In this document: positions 54,319-64,000 of the stretch, piece by piece | How positions within the stretch are numbered: the stretch's first letter is position 1 | How the letters are laid out: the number at the start of each line of letters is the position of its first letter | NCBI GenBank assembly: GCA_001051155.2 | Contig: JYIP02000003.1 | Coordinates: forward strand, 1,240,001-1,304,000 | Length of the DNA stretch: 64,000 bases | Reading direction: 5' to 3' | Source of the DNA: Chrysoporthe austroafricana | Lineage: Eukaryota > Ascomycota > Sordariomycetes > Diaporthales > Cryphonectriaceae | Made by a program: the position numbers and the translations under genes | Notes under the pieces: model-generated | Told to the model about the DNA's origin: nothing | What the model saw: only the letters and a program-made list of their open reading frames with translations | Databases searched by the model: none

Positions 54319-55726
54319 CGTTGGTGGGAGCAACAGGTAAAGATTGAGAGACTGACGCTCCGGGGTTCAAGCGCAATATAATAGATGACAGCTAGGAATT
54401 AAGGTTCGACTTGAGACCTGAGGGCGAATATGAGAGAGATGGGAATAATCCAATGGGGCAGTATTGAAGATGAGGTACAAGAGGTATGAAGGATCACGAG
54501 TATTGTGCGGCCACCAGGGCCGTAAACAAGAGAATAGAAATGGTGTTGAAGCTGGATGGTAGGAATTCGTTCATCCCGTATCTTGTTCAATTTGGACAGT
54601 TTAGCCGTTATATATATGTTGTGCTCTCCTCAAGGAAACGCGTAGCCATCCGGCATGATGTTGGTTCTTCGTTTTGAGCTCCATCTTACTCAGGCTCAAG
54701 ACTAGTCCTCTTGTTGTCTAATTGCTCCACTCCTGAGAGAGATTTTGAAGTATTGTCGACATTGAAGCGATTGACTTCAGACCCCTATGTTTCAATATTG
54801 GCCAGAAGCCTTGCCCTATCGTAATGCTGACCAACAACTATGCAGTTGGAACTTGGCGTTCTTTCGCATGTAGTTAGCCAAGATTAATTATATTCAAATT
54901 AGGTCTAAGCAGAATACAGTGCCCTTCGGACAAAAATAGAGCGATTGAAGGGTAGACATCAATTGATTTGCATATTACATAGCTGTTCAAGGAAAACGAC
55001 TGAGAATTTGAAGATAAAAGTTGGCGGTAACAGGCATTACGTAGTTATGTTATATTAAAATTATATTTAGGTCCTCTCACAAATCTCATCTCTTGCATTA
55101 TAACTGAATAAATCTACTTCGAGACTTAGTATCTTAGCTGTCAATCAGCAAGCTCTGACCAACAATATAATTCTTTGACTGGATGAAACCGTTTCTGAAA
55201 TTAATCTTAGCTGTTCGTTTGCGTTGGTTTGTGTTGGTTTGCGTTGGTTTGTGTTGGTTTGCGTTGGTTTGTGTTGGTTTGCGTTGGTTTGTGTTGGTTT
55301 GCGTTGGTTTGCGTTGGTTTGCGTTGGTTTGAATGAACCCATTTCTAAAATTAGTATCTCAGCTGCTGATTAATAAGTTTTGGCTGATAACATAATTCTG
55401 CTTTGACCAATATTGGACACGTCTCAACAAATGATACGAGCTCACCCTTTAACAAGAACAAGCTCACTTTACCTTTTTCTGTACCTTCTCCCACACTACG
55501 ACAGATCTGTTTATCAACTACAGCTTTGTTCAGAAAGCACGTTAGCTGTCTTCTCTTCAATATACGCCCCAATGCGCGGTCCTCTTTGAAGCCAGCTAGG
55601 CATAATTACTCAACAAGAAGACGGAGTTCGAGAAGCCTTGCCGAACTATTTACCTATTTTCACCAATCGAAGGGTTGTGAACTATAAGGCCGGGGCTACG
55701 ATTTTCTGAAGCATATCAACGGCACT
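54319..55726. other. AT-rich intergenic region with minisatellite
   Basis: It carries the promoter side of the secreted-protein gene (TATATATA at about 54611), a 10-bp minisatellite with its repeated flanks (separate entry) and the upstream region of the F-box gene. No gene was seen. Confidence 0.55.
55221..55330. repeat. 10-bp minisatellite GYGTTGGTTT x 11
   Basis: Eleven exact-length decamers differ only at position 2, which runs C,T,C,T,C,T,C,T,C,C,C. The core is therefore a 20-bp GCGTTGGTTT/GTGTTGGTTT dimer repeated four times. A partial unit precedes it at 55215. The flanks are also related: blocks like (A)AATTAGTATCT(T/C)AGCTG occur near 55125, 55197 and 55350, and ATATAATTCT/ACATAATTCT blocks near 55162 and 55389. 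A larger duplicated segment thus encloses the array. Confidence 0.85.
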
Positions 55727-56926
55727 ATGTCATCAGCGTTACCTACAAACAGACCTTTCCCGTTTCTCGACCTCCCTCGCGAGCTTCAGCTCAAGATCCT
55801 CACATACACCGACCTCGTAACGCCACTGTCATCGATGAGCTGGACACCTGACACTAAATACCACCTCGGGATTGAACGCGTACAAGATTGCTATCCTATA
55901 GGAAGCGCCGAGGTTGCAGTCCACTGTGGACCGCCGTATGAGCAGTGCCATCCGAACAATCATGATAGACGTTGCGGGCGTCTTCGGCCTGAGCGGCTTG
56001 AAGATGTGAGAGAAGACGTGGAGTACTGTCCCTGCCCACACGCGGGCGTGATCCGCACCATGATTCAGAGAGCTTGGTGCAGGCGATGCACTCACTATGC
56101 CTGTCAATTTCTTCAGCCAAATAAAAAGCGTTCGGGACCCATCTTGTACCAACCACCACGCAAATCGATCTGGGAACCTCCGGCGTCTCTATTCTTGGTT
56201 AGCCGCGGTTTCAGACACCTCAGCAACACTGTTTTCTTTGGCCGTAACCACCTGAAAATTTCCAATGATTCGACTTGGAACGAACCCTTGTCGCCCCTCG
56301 CGCGCAATGCCGCTTCCGTGTTTCTGTCCGAGTACCTTGAGAAGCAGGATGCGCTGGGTTTGTTGAGGGGTTTGGAAATTGACTTTCACGATGGAAATGA
56401 AGGCATAGACTGCGATTGGGCAAATTATCCTGCATGGAAAGACTGGGTCCAGACTGTCGAGAGAGTCGCGCCGAAACTGAGATTGAGATATTTGTGCCTT
56501 AAAGGCAGGACATGTACGGTGGACCCACAGGATTTGAAAGTAGACCTGGAACTCTGGAGGGAAATTGATGCGACAGAATGCATTAGGCTGGTGAGGGATG
56601 AGGTATCAAAATGGATGTGGCCCCCCTTGAGGCGGGGAGCTGCAGCCATATTGGGCTGCTATCGAACTGACGGCAAGAGCGAATACATATCAGAGGAAGG
56701 CAACACGCTATGGGGTGGTGTGCAGTCTTTGGAAGTTTTTATCGGCTGTTTTGAGATGGACACGGCGTGGTATGGTATCAGGAACCTAGGTGGAGATCAA
56801 CAAGGGACCCAGGAGGATTCGGAATTCTACTTCAGCACATATGCTCCAGTGGAAGTTGGCCTGACGAAAGGCCACATGCCCGGGGCATGGATTGAAGAAA
56901 TGGGAGGCTCACGTTCGGACCTATAA
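55727..56926 (+). CDS. F-box-like domain protein
   Basis: A single exon of 399 aa. Residues 11-35 read PFPFLDLPRELQLKILTYTD, the start of a fungal F-box, which binds Skp1 in SCF ubiquitin ligases. The central part holds several cysteines (CGRLRPERL, CPCPHAG, CRRCTHYAC) in the manner of the large, poorly characterised Pezizomycotina F-box family, followed by SLFLVSRGFRHLSNTVFFGRN, which ends the conserved module. The C-terminal half has no recognised repeats. The target is unknown. The first ATG of the frame was used; no intron is evident. Confidence 0.75.
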   Translation: MSSALPTNRPFPFLDLPRELQLKILTYTDLVTPLSSMSWTPDTKYHLGIERVQDCYPIGSAEVAVHCGPPYEQCHPNNHDRRCGRLRPERLEDVREDVEYCPCPHAGVIRTMIQRAWCRRCTHYACQFLQPNKKRSGPILYQPPRKSIWEPPASLFLVSRGFRHLSNTVFFGRNHLKISNDSTWNEPLSPLARNAASVFLSEYLEKQDALGLLRGLEIDFHDGNEGIDCDWANYPAWKDWVQTVERVAPKLRLRYLCLKGRTCTVDPQDLKVDLELWREIDATECIRLVRDEVSKWMWPPLRRGAAAILGCYRTDGKSEYISEEGNTLWGGVQSLEVFIGCFEMDTAWYGIRNLGGDQQGTQEDSEFYFSTYAPVEVGLTKGHMPGAWIEEMGGSRSDL

Positions 56927-59900
56927 AAATACTCTATACATGAAATGAAGATAGTCTAGACATCGATAATGGCGGTATACTGTGGACTTTACCCTTTCAA
57001 ACAGCAGCCTGACCACCGCTTCATCAGAATCACTGCTGATGGAGCTGTGATACGTCTCTTTGATGTTTTCATGCTGGGTGACGCAAATAGGGAGCTGAGA
57101 TGGGGAGTTAGATGCCCATGGATATATACAGAAATACCGAAGAGTACAACAACATTTGCGAACAAAGCCAGCCGCAGGTCTGTATATAATGAAGATATAT
57201 TCGCAACTAACCCGGCCTGGCTACTTTTATACTAACCGAATTTACAGTCTCCCAAACAGTCACAGCTCACCTCCCCGTTCTTCATTCGCTCAAGAAGATC
57301 CCCATGTGTATTGCCTATGTATCCAGACCAGACCAAGCAACCAGCCCCACATCTGCCTGTGACGAAAACTCTTGGGTGTGAATTCGGAATCGTGTGGGTG
57401 GTCATATGTAAGCCAAGATACTCATGTTACTGCTTTTGTCTCTGCGTCCGGCCAACACCGTCCCGCGTTACATTAGCGCTCTCCTCTGCGCATTACTATG
57501 TACAGCATCTAGCAGGTTTGTGGTAGGTCCCCTTCACAAACCAAGAGACAGCAGGAGACGAAGAGATAAGCCGGTATCCGTCGCATAGAATGTTTGGTTG
57601 TGCCACCCGACAGGCATACGGTTGGCCCTCTAAAAGAAATCATTTGGTGAAGACAGTAGATTGAGCTGGCAAAAACGCGGGAATAGTGTGCCAAGGCAAA
57701 GAGCCTTGCGTATGCAATGGGATATGTAAGAGTTGCATAGAGAGTAACCTCAGGGAGAAAACGGAGAAGCGGTTTACGCGTGTGGCAGAAACTCGGAAGA
57801 ACCATAGGTCGAAGAGCCTGAGTGCTCGCCCTGGCATCAACGTGGACACACTGGTCTTTGGTGGCATGTATATGAAAACTTCGTTCCGGCGCCGTATTCG
57901 AGAGGCTCAGCATCCTGCAGCCTTTGTCATTAGACTTGCTTTGGTTGGTGTATTAGCTTGAGGATTGGAACGCACAAACGCACATCGGGCCATATGCATA
58001 AGCTCATCACTGATCTGGGCTCAGGTACCATCGCGTATGGAGATCCACTAACATCAAGCATGCTTAATGCCAGTTTCGAGGTATTTACGTGGGGGTGACG
58101 TGTCAATCTGAGCGGTACTTAGATAGATAATGTATCGGCACTTCTGCACACTGAGTACCCTTCTCCTGGGCAAGGGCTACTCAGTAGGCTCCCCAACCTT
58201 AGACAGAGAGGCTGGTATCCTCGCGGAGAATTCGGCTGAAGCCGGAATAGGTCACCCATGGTTTTACATGGTCTGGTGGAGCTCGCGGCATGTGGCCGTT
58301 CTTGACGGTGTCGGTCCCCTTTTCTCTGTTCGCTCGGTGGGTTCAATCAGTATCAACGGCGTTCTATCATTCTCTTCTCCCTATCTCAGGACAAGACAAA
58401 CACAGCGGGTTCAACTCATCCTAGAACTGTCAGGGGCTGCCGTTGCGCGCGGCAGTGTCCCGTTCTTCGGGAAGAAGTAGGGAGCATGGGGGAGTCCTCG
58501 CTGTTTATTGGATAGAGCCAGTTACGTACCTAGGTGTTCTGGAGAAGAAGTGTGGGGGTGGGGGCAAATGCCGGACCCAAGCTTTCTGATCTACGATATT
58601 AGGCCCGATGTGTGGTGGCAGCCGAGCTGAGGGCCATGTTCGAGGAGCACTACCGACCTTGGTCTTTCCACTTGGCTTCCGGATCCTTCCATGATGATTA
58701 TCCCTCAGCGCTTCTTGGCATACCGGGACTGCCGCACTGCCACTTTCACGTTTCGGTGACTTTCCCGTTACTGACCGTGTGTGCAGGAGAACTCCACTCC
58801 GCTGCTACGCAGTAACGAAATCTGTGGTAATCAACGGGCAGTAGTCCCAGCGCCTGCATGCTGATCTGCGGTATTGACGGCCGGATTCGACTCAAAGTTC
58901 AACCGGTGGGGATCATTGCACAGGTGTGACATGGACGCCAAGAAAGAAACTATAGCGGTACAGACTAGATGGTCGTTCGGAACAACGTCGGTCTCACAGC
59001 AGGACTTGAATGGGTGGCATCAAGAAGATTGCCAAAAAAAAAAATACAACGCGAGAGCAGTTGTGGTGAGCCGTCGGCAGCCTTGATAGTGGCGAGGTGC
59101 CCGCGCAGAGTTGAGGCAATATTACTGTAGTCAAGCGTGCGAAGGAGGGCCACTGAGATCTGGACTAGACCGCCTATTAACGACTATCCGGGCCATGTTT
59201 CGGTACGTAATCACTACTTGGCTATGAGATGATTTTGAGACACTGTCGTCTTGACCGCGCGACGCCAAGGCGGCCTTCTGCCGACGAGATTTCCGGAATT
59301 GGCAGCTCTCAAGATATATTCCGCAAGGCCGCACAGCGTGGCCGTGCGTGATAGCACGCACGGGATGCAGCTGACAAGTAGCCGTGGGTGGGCCTGCTCG
59401 CATAGCTTGCTGAAACAGAGACAGAGATGCGCTCGCCATAGACAGGACGTGCTGCACGAGTACCTAGCAGCCGTGCCAAACAAAACGGGCCAGCACCACA
59501 CAAACGCTTGTCTCTCTACCTCTTATCTAAGGGCTCGGTCACGACTTGGGTATTCCCCGAGGACAGAACGCGGATCATGGAAAGCAGGACTTTTATCATG
59601 GCTCGCTACTAAAAACAAAGCGCCACCACCATGCACACAGCCCCAAAGTGTCTTGCAGGTGCAGGGGCCAGGTTACTGTCAAAAGTCCTACGCAAGTTTG
59701 CAAGTGAAAGTTGATAAGGTTACTTGCCAAGCGTGCACTGCGACGTCCATGACATGGACCATTCGGTCCGCAATTCCTCCTGTGTGTTGGAATTTGAATG
59801 CAGACCCGAGAGATCCCGCTTCTACGGCGCTTTTGCAGACAGGAGCGGTCTGTGGGTGCTGGGATTGCTCTATATATAGCTACCTACTTACAGACACATT

Positions 59901-60065
59901 GTCTAAAATCTCCATGTGTCTGAAAGCTATATTTCCATAGCTATGAGTGACCCCTGCGCTCTCGCGGACCTGTGTTTCTGAGCTGGTGGATGCTTTCCTG
60001 GTATTGAACCCACCGTCACTTACTTTCAAAGGCACAACACACCCTGCGAGGCTGAGACGGTAAAG
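56927..60065. other. 3.1-kb intergenic region, nothing firm
   Basis: No gene is supportable. The longest frame (plus, 59251-59940) lacks an early ATG and any family features. The promoter side of the membrane-protein gene includes TATATATAGC near 59870-59879. Confidence 0.55.
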
Positions 60066-61417
60066 ATGAGCAGCAACCGCGGGCCGGAGCTGGAGGGCGT
60101 GGTCCTCGGCTTCCTCCTCCTCTGTCTCATCACCGTGTCCCTGCGCTCTTACACGATGGGGTTCATACTCAAGCGCTTCTTCCTGGATGACTATCTAGCC
60201 ATTCTAGCACTTGTACGACAACTCCTCCCCGACTCTGCCTCTTGTGTACACACTAGGTGCAGCAGCAGACAGCCCATGGCTTGCCCATGGCCTGCCCATC
60301 CGATCCCCTTTGCTAATCTGAGAGTCCTGACAGTTGATGTACATCGCTTTCGCCGCGGTGGCTCTTATCAGCATCAGCTACGGACTGGGGAAGCACGAGG
60401 CGGACGTGGCCCCATCAGCTCGACCCATCGCTACGAAATTCATCTTCATCGCAGCAATCATCTACATCGCCCTGTCATACCTCGTAAAGGTCATCGTCGG
60501 CCTGTTTCTGGTCCGGATATTCTCAGGTACGCTTGCGCAGAAAAGCAAAAAGAAGAAGAAAAAAAACAAGATGTCGCCGTCTCCCCTTACGCATGGGCTA
60601 ACCCGTCCTCAGCCTCGCACCAGAAATGGCAGCGGCTCAGCATCTGGACCATGCTCGCGGTCATGGGGCTGTTCTACGGCGCCTACTTTTTCCTCGCCAT
60701 CTTCACCTGCAACCCGGTCGAGTACGCGTGGACGCGCGACGACCCCGTGGCCCCCGCCCGCGGGCGGTGCAGCGTCTCGAACGCGGCGACGGCCATAGCC
60801 TACATCGCCACCGTCCTGAACTGCGCGGCGGCCGGAATGCTGACGGCGCTGCCGGCCACAGCCGTCTGGAAGGCGCGGCTGGACGCGCGGACGAGGGTCG
60901 CCATCGGCGCCGTCCTGGCCATCGGAACCATGTGAGCAGCCTCGTGCCCGCCCCCCTGCGGCGTGCCGTCATCACGGGCGGGGCCTGGTTGATGAGGGGG
61001 CCCATTGCGCCCCGTGTGCGAACATACAGAGCTGACCCGGTGAGCAGGGCGTCCGTCGCGGCGATCGTGCGGGCCTTCTACGCCAACGAGCTCGTCGACC
61101 ACGACGACTACCTGTACAACTTCGTGCCCCTCGCGACGTGGAGCACGGTCGAGGCCGGGGCCGCGCTGACGGCGTCGTCGCTGGCGACACTGCAGCCCCT
61201 GTGCCAGAAATTCGACGTGTGGCTCTCCACGATGCGAGCGTCAGGCCGCGAGCATGGCTCGACGAAAGTAGATGGCGCGCCGTCGGGAAGCAAGACGAGT
61301 GCTCCTGGGCGGCAATCTGGCCTCAGAACTGAAGATCCGAGGAAAGGGTCTCTTCTGAGCAGGAGTCAAGTCGCAATGTCGTTCATTACCAATTCAGGCC
61401 AGATGGCACTACCGTAA
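60066..61417 (+). CDS. Fungal rhodopsin-family (Pth11-like) integral membrane protein
   Basis: Four exons (60066-60212, 60334-60526, 60613-60931, 61048-61417) give 342 aa. Seven hydrophobic segments are spread over residues about 10-245. FFLDDYLAILAL with the Asp-Asp pair, then ISYGLGKH, WQRLSIWTMLAV, FTCNPVEYAWTRDD, GRCSVSNAATAIA and SVAAIVRAFYANELVDHDD match the common layout of this family. After the last helix (ATWSTVEAGAALTASSLATL) comes a basic cytosolic tail. No CFEM domain precedes helix 1, so it belongs to the CFEM-less class. Pth11 itself is a receptor-like protein in surface sensing; most relatives are uncharacterised. Intron 2 is rich in A and lysine-like AAG triplets and is open in part, so a mis-spliced longer frame exists. 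Confidence 0.82.
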
Positions 61418-61670
61418 TTTCAATCACGAGACTGAGTTGGTATCGGGTAGCCTAGTCTCGGACGAGCTATCTATCACCTGGGAGTCGCCAGACTGTCTAT
61501 CTCAAGAGGTGGGAAGAGGTCATGGTTTAGATGCTGGACTAACAGGAAATCAATTCGTGAATACAGCGCTCCGCTTATGCTAAAGATTCGACTGCGCTAT
61601 GTGACGCTGTCCTGTGCTGATCAAGCCCCATCGTTCTCGTGAAGGGCACAGCTATTCCTAAGACCGACTC

Positions 61671-63350
61671 CTAGGATTGGCCCTTCTGCTGACATTGGAC
61701 ATCCTTCTGAGCTCGAGCCTTCCTCTGGTCTTCGACCTTGGCCTTTCCTTTGCGCGCCCGACCACGAGGCGTATTGTAGTTGCGGATAAACGCATCACGC
61801 CTGCGCCGGTCCTGCTCCCGTTGCCAGCGCTCCTCTACCTTGGCATTCAGCCTCGCGATCCTCTCCTCGACCTCAGGTGGCATGACGCCGTAGACCTCCC
61901 TATGCGCGACATCGAATCGCAGGTTGTGCGCGACGACGCTCTCGTCACCAGCCAGGTACGCCGGGTCCAGCCAGAAAGCCTCCTCGGCCCTGCACCAGGA
62001 GGCGCCCTGCAGGCGGTCCCACAACTTGTAGCCGAGGCGGTTGGGGAACCCACAGCGCCAGACGGCGGGGTTGTTGGTGTAGCGCAGGTAGCGGAAGCGC
62101 TCCTGGATCGTCTCGCCCTCGTCGATGCGCTCGAGCGCGCCCGTCTCCTCGTCGCGGACCGCGTGGTAGAACGTGCCGATCTGGTCACGGACGAAGCAGA
62201 TGCGCTGCAAATTGGGAAGCGTGTTGAAGAAGGCGGTGGCGGCCTCGGTGCGGTCGACATTGTCGCAGTGCTCCTGGATGCGCCTGCTGTGCTTCATGGC
62301 CCAGTCGATGTCGGCCATGGGATGGTACATCTCGGTGATGCGATGGATGTCGTCGTCGGTGACGGCCTGTTGGTCGGTGATATCGAGCTGCTCGAGGGAG
62401 CGCATGTCGCGGAGGAGTTGAACCATGTGGGTGACGGGGCCCTTGAGCACGCCGCACAGCGCAAAGTGCTTGATGTGCTGCAAGGTGTGGCCGAGCTGGC
62501 GCAGCTTGGGTGGGCGGCGGCCGTCGATGGCCATGAAGCCGTCGAACATGTCGAGCTCGACGCCGCTCTTGAAGAAGCCCATGGGGTGGGCGCGGTGCAT
62601 GACGTATTCGAGGTTGCGCAGCTTCTCGAGGCTGAGGCTCTGCGGGCGCAGGTCTGCGGTGTTGAAGTCCAGCCAGAGGCGCTCCGTGTTCAGGTAGGGC
62701 CAGGTGAGGAACTGGAAGTCCCAGCGGTGACTGCCCCAGGGGCAGGAGAACTCGAGCTGGCGGACCTTGAAGACCATGAAGTCCATGCCACAGCGGCGCC
62801 ACTTTGCCAGGAGGCGCCGCACGTCGTTGAGCACGGTGTAGGTGACGGACTTCTGCTCGAACACGTAGCGCATAGTAGTCGGCCACTGCATGTAGGCGAG
62901 CATCTCGACGAAATCCTGGCCGGCGTAGGCCTGGTGGGGGTTCGGGGTGCGGCCGAGGGAGATGGTGAACTTCTTCATGTGGCGGAGCCATTCGTAGGTG
63001 GGCATGCCGACCAGGGCCTTGTGGGTGTCCCTGAGCTTGTCCTCCTTCGTGGCCTCGCTGGCGTCGTCGATGCAGATGTTCTCGAACAGGTAGGGGGCGG
63101 TCAGCCTGCGAAAGTATTTGCTGACGAGGGTGAGGTCGCGCAGGGAGCCGCCCAGGAGCACTCGGGTGTCGCGGCGGACGTGTCTGCCAAGGAGGGACTT
63201 CTCAGGCTCGGGGATGCGAGGGCGGTCGAGGAGGCACTGTTCGATGATCTGCAGGTGGACCTCGACAGGGAGGTCCATGATGGTCTTGGGAGGCTCGTCT
63301 CCGTGGGAGTCCGGCTCCACGGCGGCGGCGTCGCTGGTAATGCCCTCCAT
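61671..63350 (-). CDS. F-box domain protein, intronless
   Basis: A protein of 559 aa. TIMDLPVEVHLQIIEQCLLD at about residues 24-43 is the F-box helix pair, and SLRDLTLVSKYFRRLTAPYLFENI at about 68-91 completes the module; it should bind Skp1 in an SCF complex. The body has leucine-rich, LRR-like spacing (LEKLRNLEYV, LRQLGHTLQHIKHFALCG, LRDMRSLEQLDI), which may form the substrate face. The C terminus is a highly basic coil (KVEERWQREQDRRRRDAF, then RGRARKGKAK), a probable nuclear localisation signal. The ATG at 63350 is the first in frame; 41 codons open upstream lack an ATG. Codon use is so GC-biased that the opposite strand is open for nearly the same length. Confidence 0.8.
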   Translation of the reverse strand: MEGITSDAAAVEPDSHGDEPPKTIMDLPVEVHLQIIEQCLLDRPRIPEPEKSLLGRHVRRDTRVLLGGSLRDLTLVSKYFRRLTAPYLFENICIDDASEATKEDKLRDTHKALVGMPTYEWLRHMKKFTISLGRTPNPHQAYAGQDFVEMLAYMQWPTTMRYVFEQKSVTYTVLNDVRRLLAKWRRCGMDFMVFKVRQLEFSCPWGSHRWDFQFLTWPYLNTERLWLDFNTADLRPQSLSLEKLRNLEYVMHRAHPMGFFKSGVELDMFDGFMAIDGRRPPKLRQLGHTLQHIKHFALCGVLKGPVTHMVQLLRDMRSLEQLDITDQQAVTDDDIHRITEMYHPMADIDWAMKHSRRIQEHCDNVDRTEAATAFFNTLPNLQRICFVRDQIGTFYHAVRDEETGALERIDEGETIQERFRYLRYTNNPAVWRCGFPNRLGYKLWDRLQGASWCRAEEAFWLDPAYLAGDESVVAHNLRFDVAHREVYGVMPPEVEERIARLNAKVEERWQREQDRRRRDAFIRNYNTPRGRARKGKAKVEDQRKARAQKDVQCQQKGQS

Positions 63351-64000
63351 TTCGAATGTGGGTAGAAGAAGATGGAAACAGGGTCTTCGCAGGAGGATGG
63401 GCGCAAGGAAGTGATCGCTAGGGGACGTCCAGCGTTCGCTGATGTAGTGATGCGCTGTGTTGTGCTGCCTCAAGGTCGATCTGAAGGCTAAAGGCTGAAG
63501 GCTGATGGAATCGACCGACGAGTGTTTGTTGCGAGGAGGTCAAGAAAGGATGCCCAACCAGAAACCGTAGCGTGTGCGTCTAAAATCCAATTTCGATCGG
63601 CTGAAGCTATTCACATGACCTGGCAGCCGCTGTGTAAGAAACGTGACGCACCTAATATTAGGCTTGGAGAAGCGGGTGGTCCCTTCTCGCCATTGAATTA
63701 CACAGTCTTTGCCTATTGTATCTGGCAGCTCACACTGTCGCCCTCTGCAAAAAAGACCATGTGCGCACAAAATGTTAAAAAAACATCAGATGATGAGAAT
63801 ATTCCCTATTTTGCTGAAACCCCTCCAAGGCTGTTCGCCACTGTTGCCTGCAGCTGCTCACTCCGTTCCAGTAGAGCCCTTGGACAAGAAGAAAAATTGA
63901 CAGAGAACTTCCTCCACCATAGCGAATAGCTCAGATGCAAGAGGTTTCTTTCAGGCTAGGCAGCTGAAACATTATATATGGAAGCAAGTTTTGGGCGCTT
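63351..64000. other. Upstream region of the F-box gene to window end
   Basis: No gene was recognised. A TTATATATGG element at 63972-63981 may be the TATA box of a plus-strand gene starting beyond the window. Confidence 0.45.

Noticed and set aside
59251..59940. 229-codon plus-strand frame upstream of the rhodopsin-family gene
   Set aside because: It has no ATG near its start, no signal peptide, no domain and unbiased codon use.
61677..63365. 562-codon open frame on the plus strand opposite the F-box gene
   Set aside because: It mirrors the minus-strand gene almost exactly, is Val/Gly/Glu/Leu-rich as expected for the complement of GC-ending codons, and has no domain.

Overview
The window is nuclear DNA of a filamentous ascomycete (Pezizomycotina; a Sordariomycete-like source is my guess). 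Genes lie on both strands. Coding regions are GC-rich at third positions and broken by short introns of about 45-120 nt with GTRNGY donors and CTRAY branch points. Families typical of moulds are present: a laccase with the ascomycete C-terminal plug, a Pth11-like/fungal rhodopsin protein, an AAT amino-acid permease, a CDC25-type Ras exchange factor and F-box proteins. There are no operons, CRISPR arrays or prokaryotic signals, and I found no rRNA or tRNA gene. Exon borders below were worked out by hand from splice signals and frame.

Left end (0-5.8 kb): the 3' three quarters of a DHA2-type MFS transporter, a flavin monooxygenase (minus) and a vanillyl-alcohol-oxidase-like flavoenzyme (plus). 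The two flavoenzymes are divergent around a 0.73 kb shared promoter. This looks like a small aromatic/phenol catabolic or secondary-metabolite cluster. From 5.8 to about 15.8 kb follows a GC-rich stretch with no gene I can support.

Centre (15.8-48 kb): a RasGEF with SH3 domain and a stop-free 72-nt intron; an amino-acid permease with an unusual 933-nt repeat-bearing intron; a repeat-rich 24-28 kb region with an assembly scar around the single N; a weakly supported multi-exon hypothetical gene (28.2-29.1 kb); a small basic nuclear-type protein; a protein with tandem GCCFS repeats; a small secreted glycoprotein divergent from a secreted laccase; a TRP14-type thioredoxin; a centrosomin-motif coiled-coil protein; and an SDR oxidoreductase.

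Right end (48.7-64 kb): a DNAJC28-like mitochondrial protein convergent with a second aromatic-ring flavin hydroxylase (TfdB/phenol-hydroxylase type), a secreted protein with a HAE...C...C pattern suggesting a deaminase-like fold, a 10-bp minisatellite, two F-box-type proteins and a fungal rhodopsin-family membrane protein. Two flavin hydroxylases, a VAO-type oxidase and a laccase give the window a bias towards phenolic/aromatic oxidation, but apart from the divergent pair at 1.4-5.8 kb I see no evidence that they act together.
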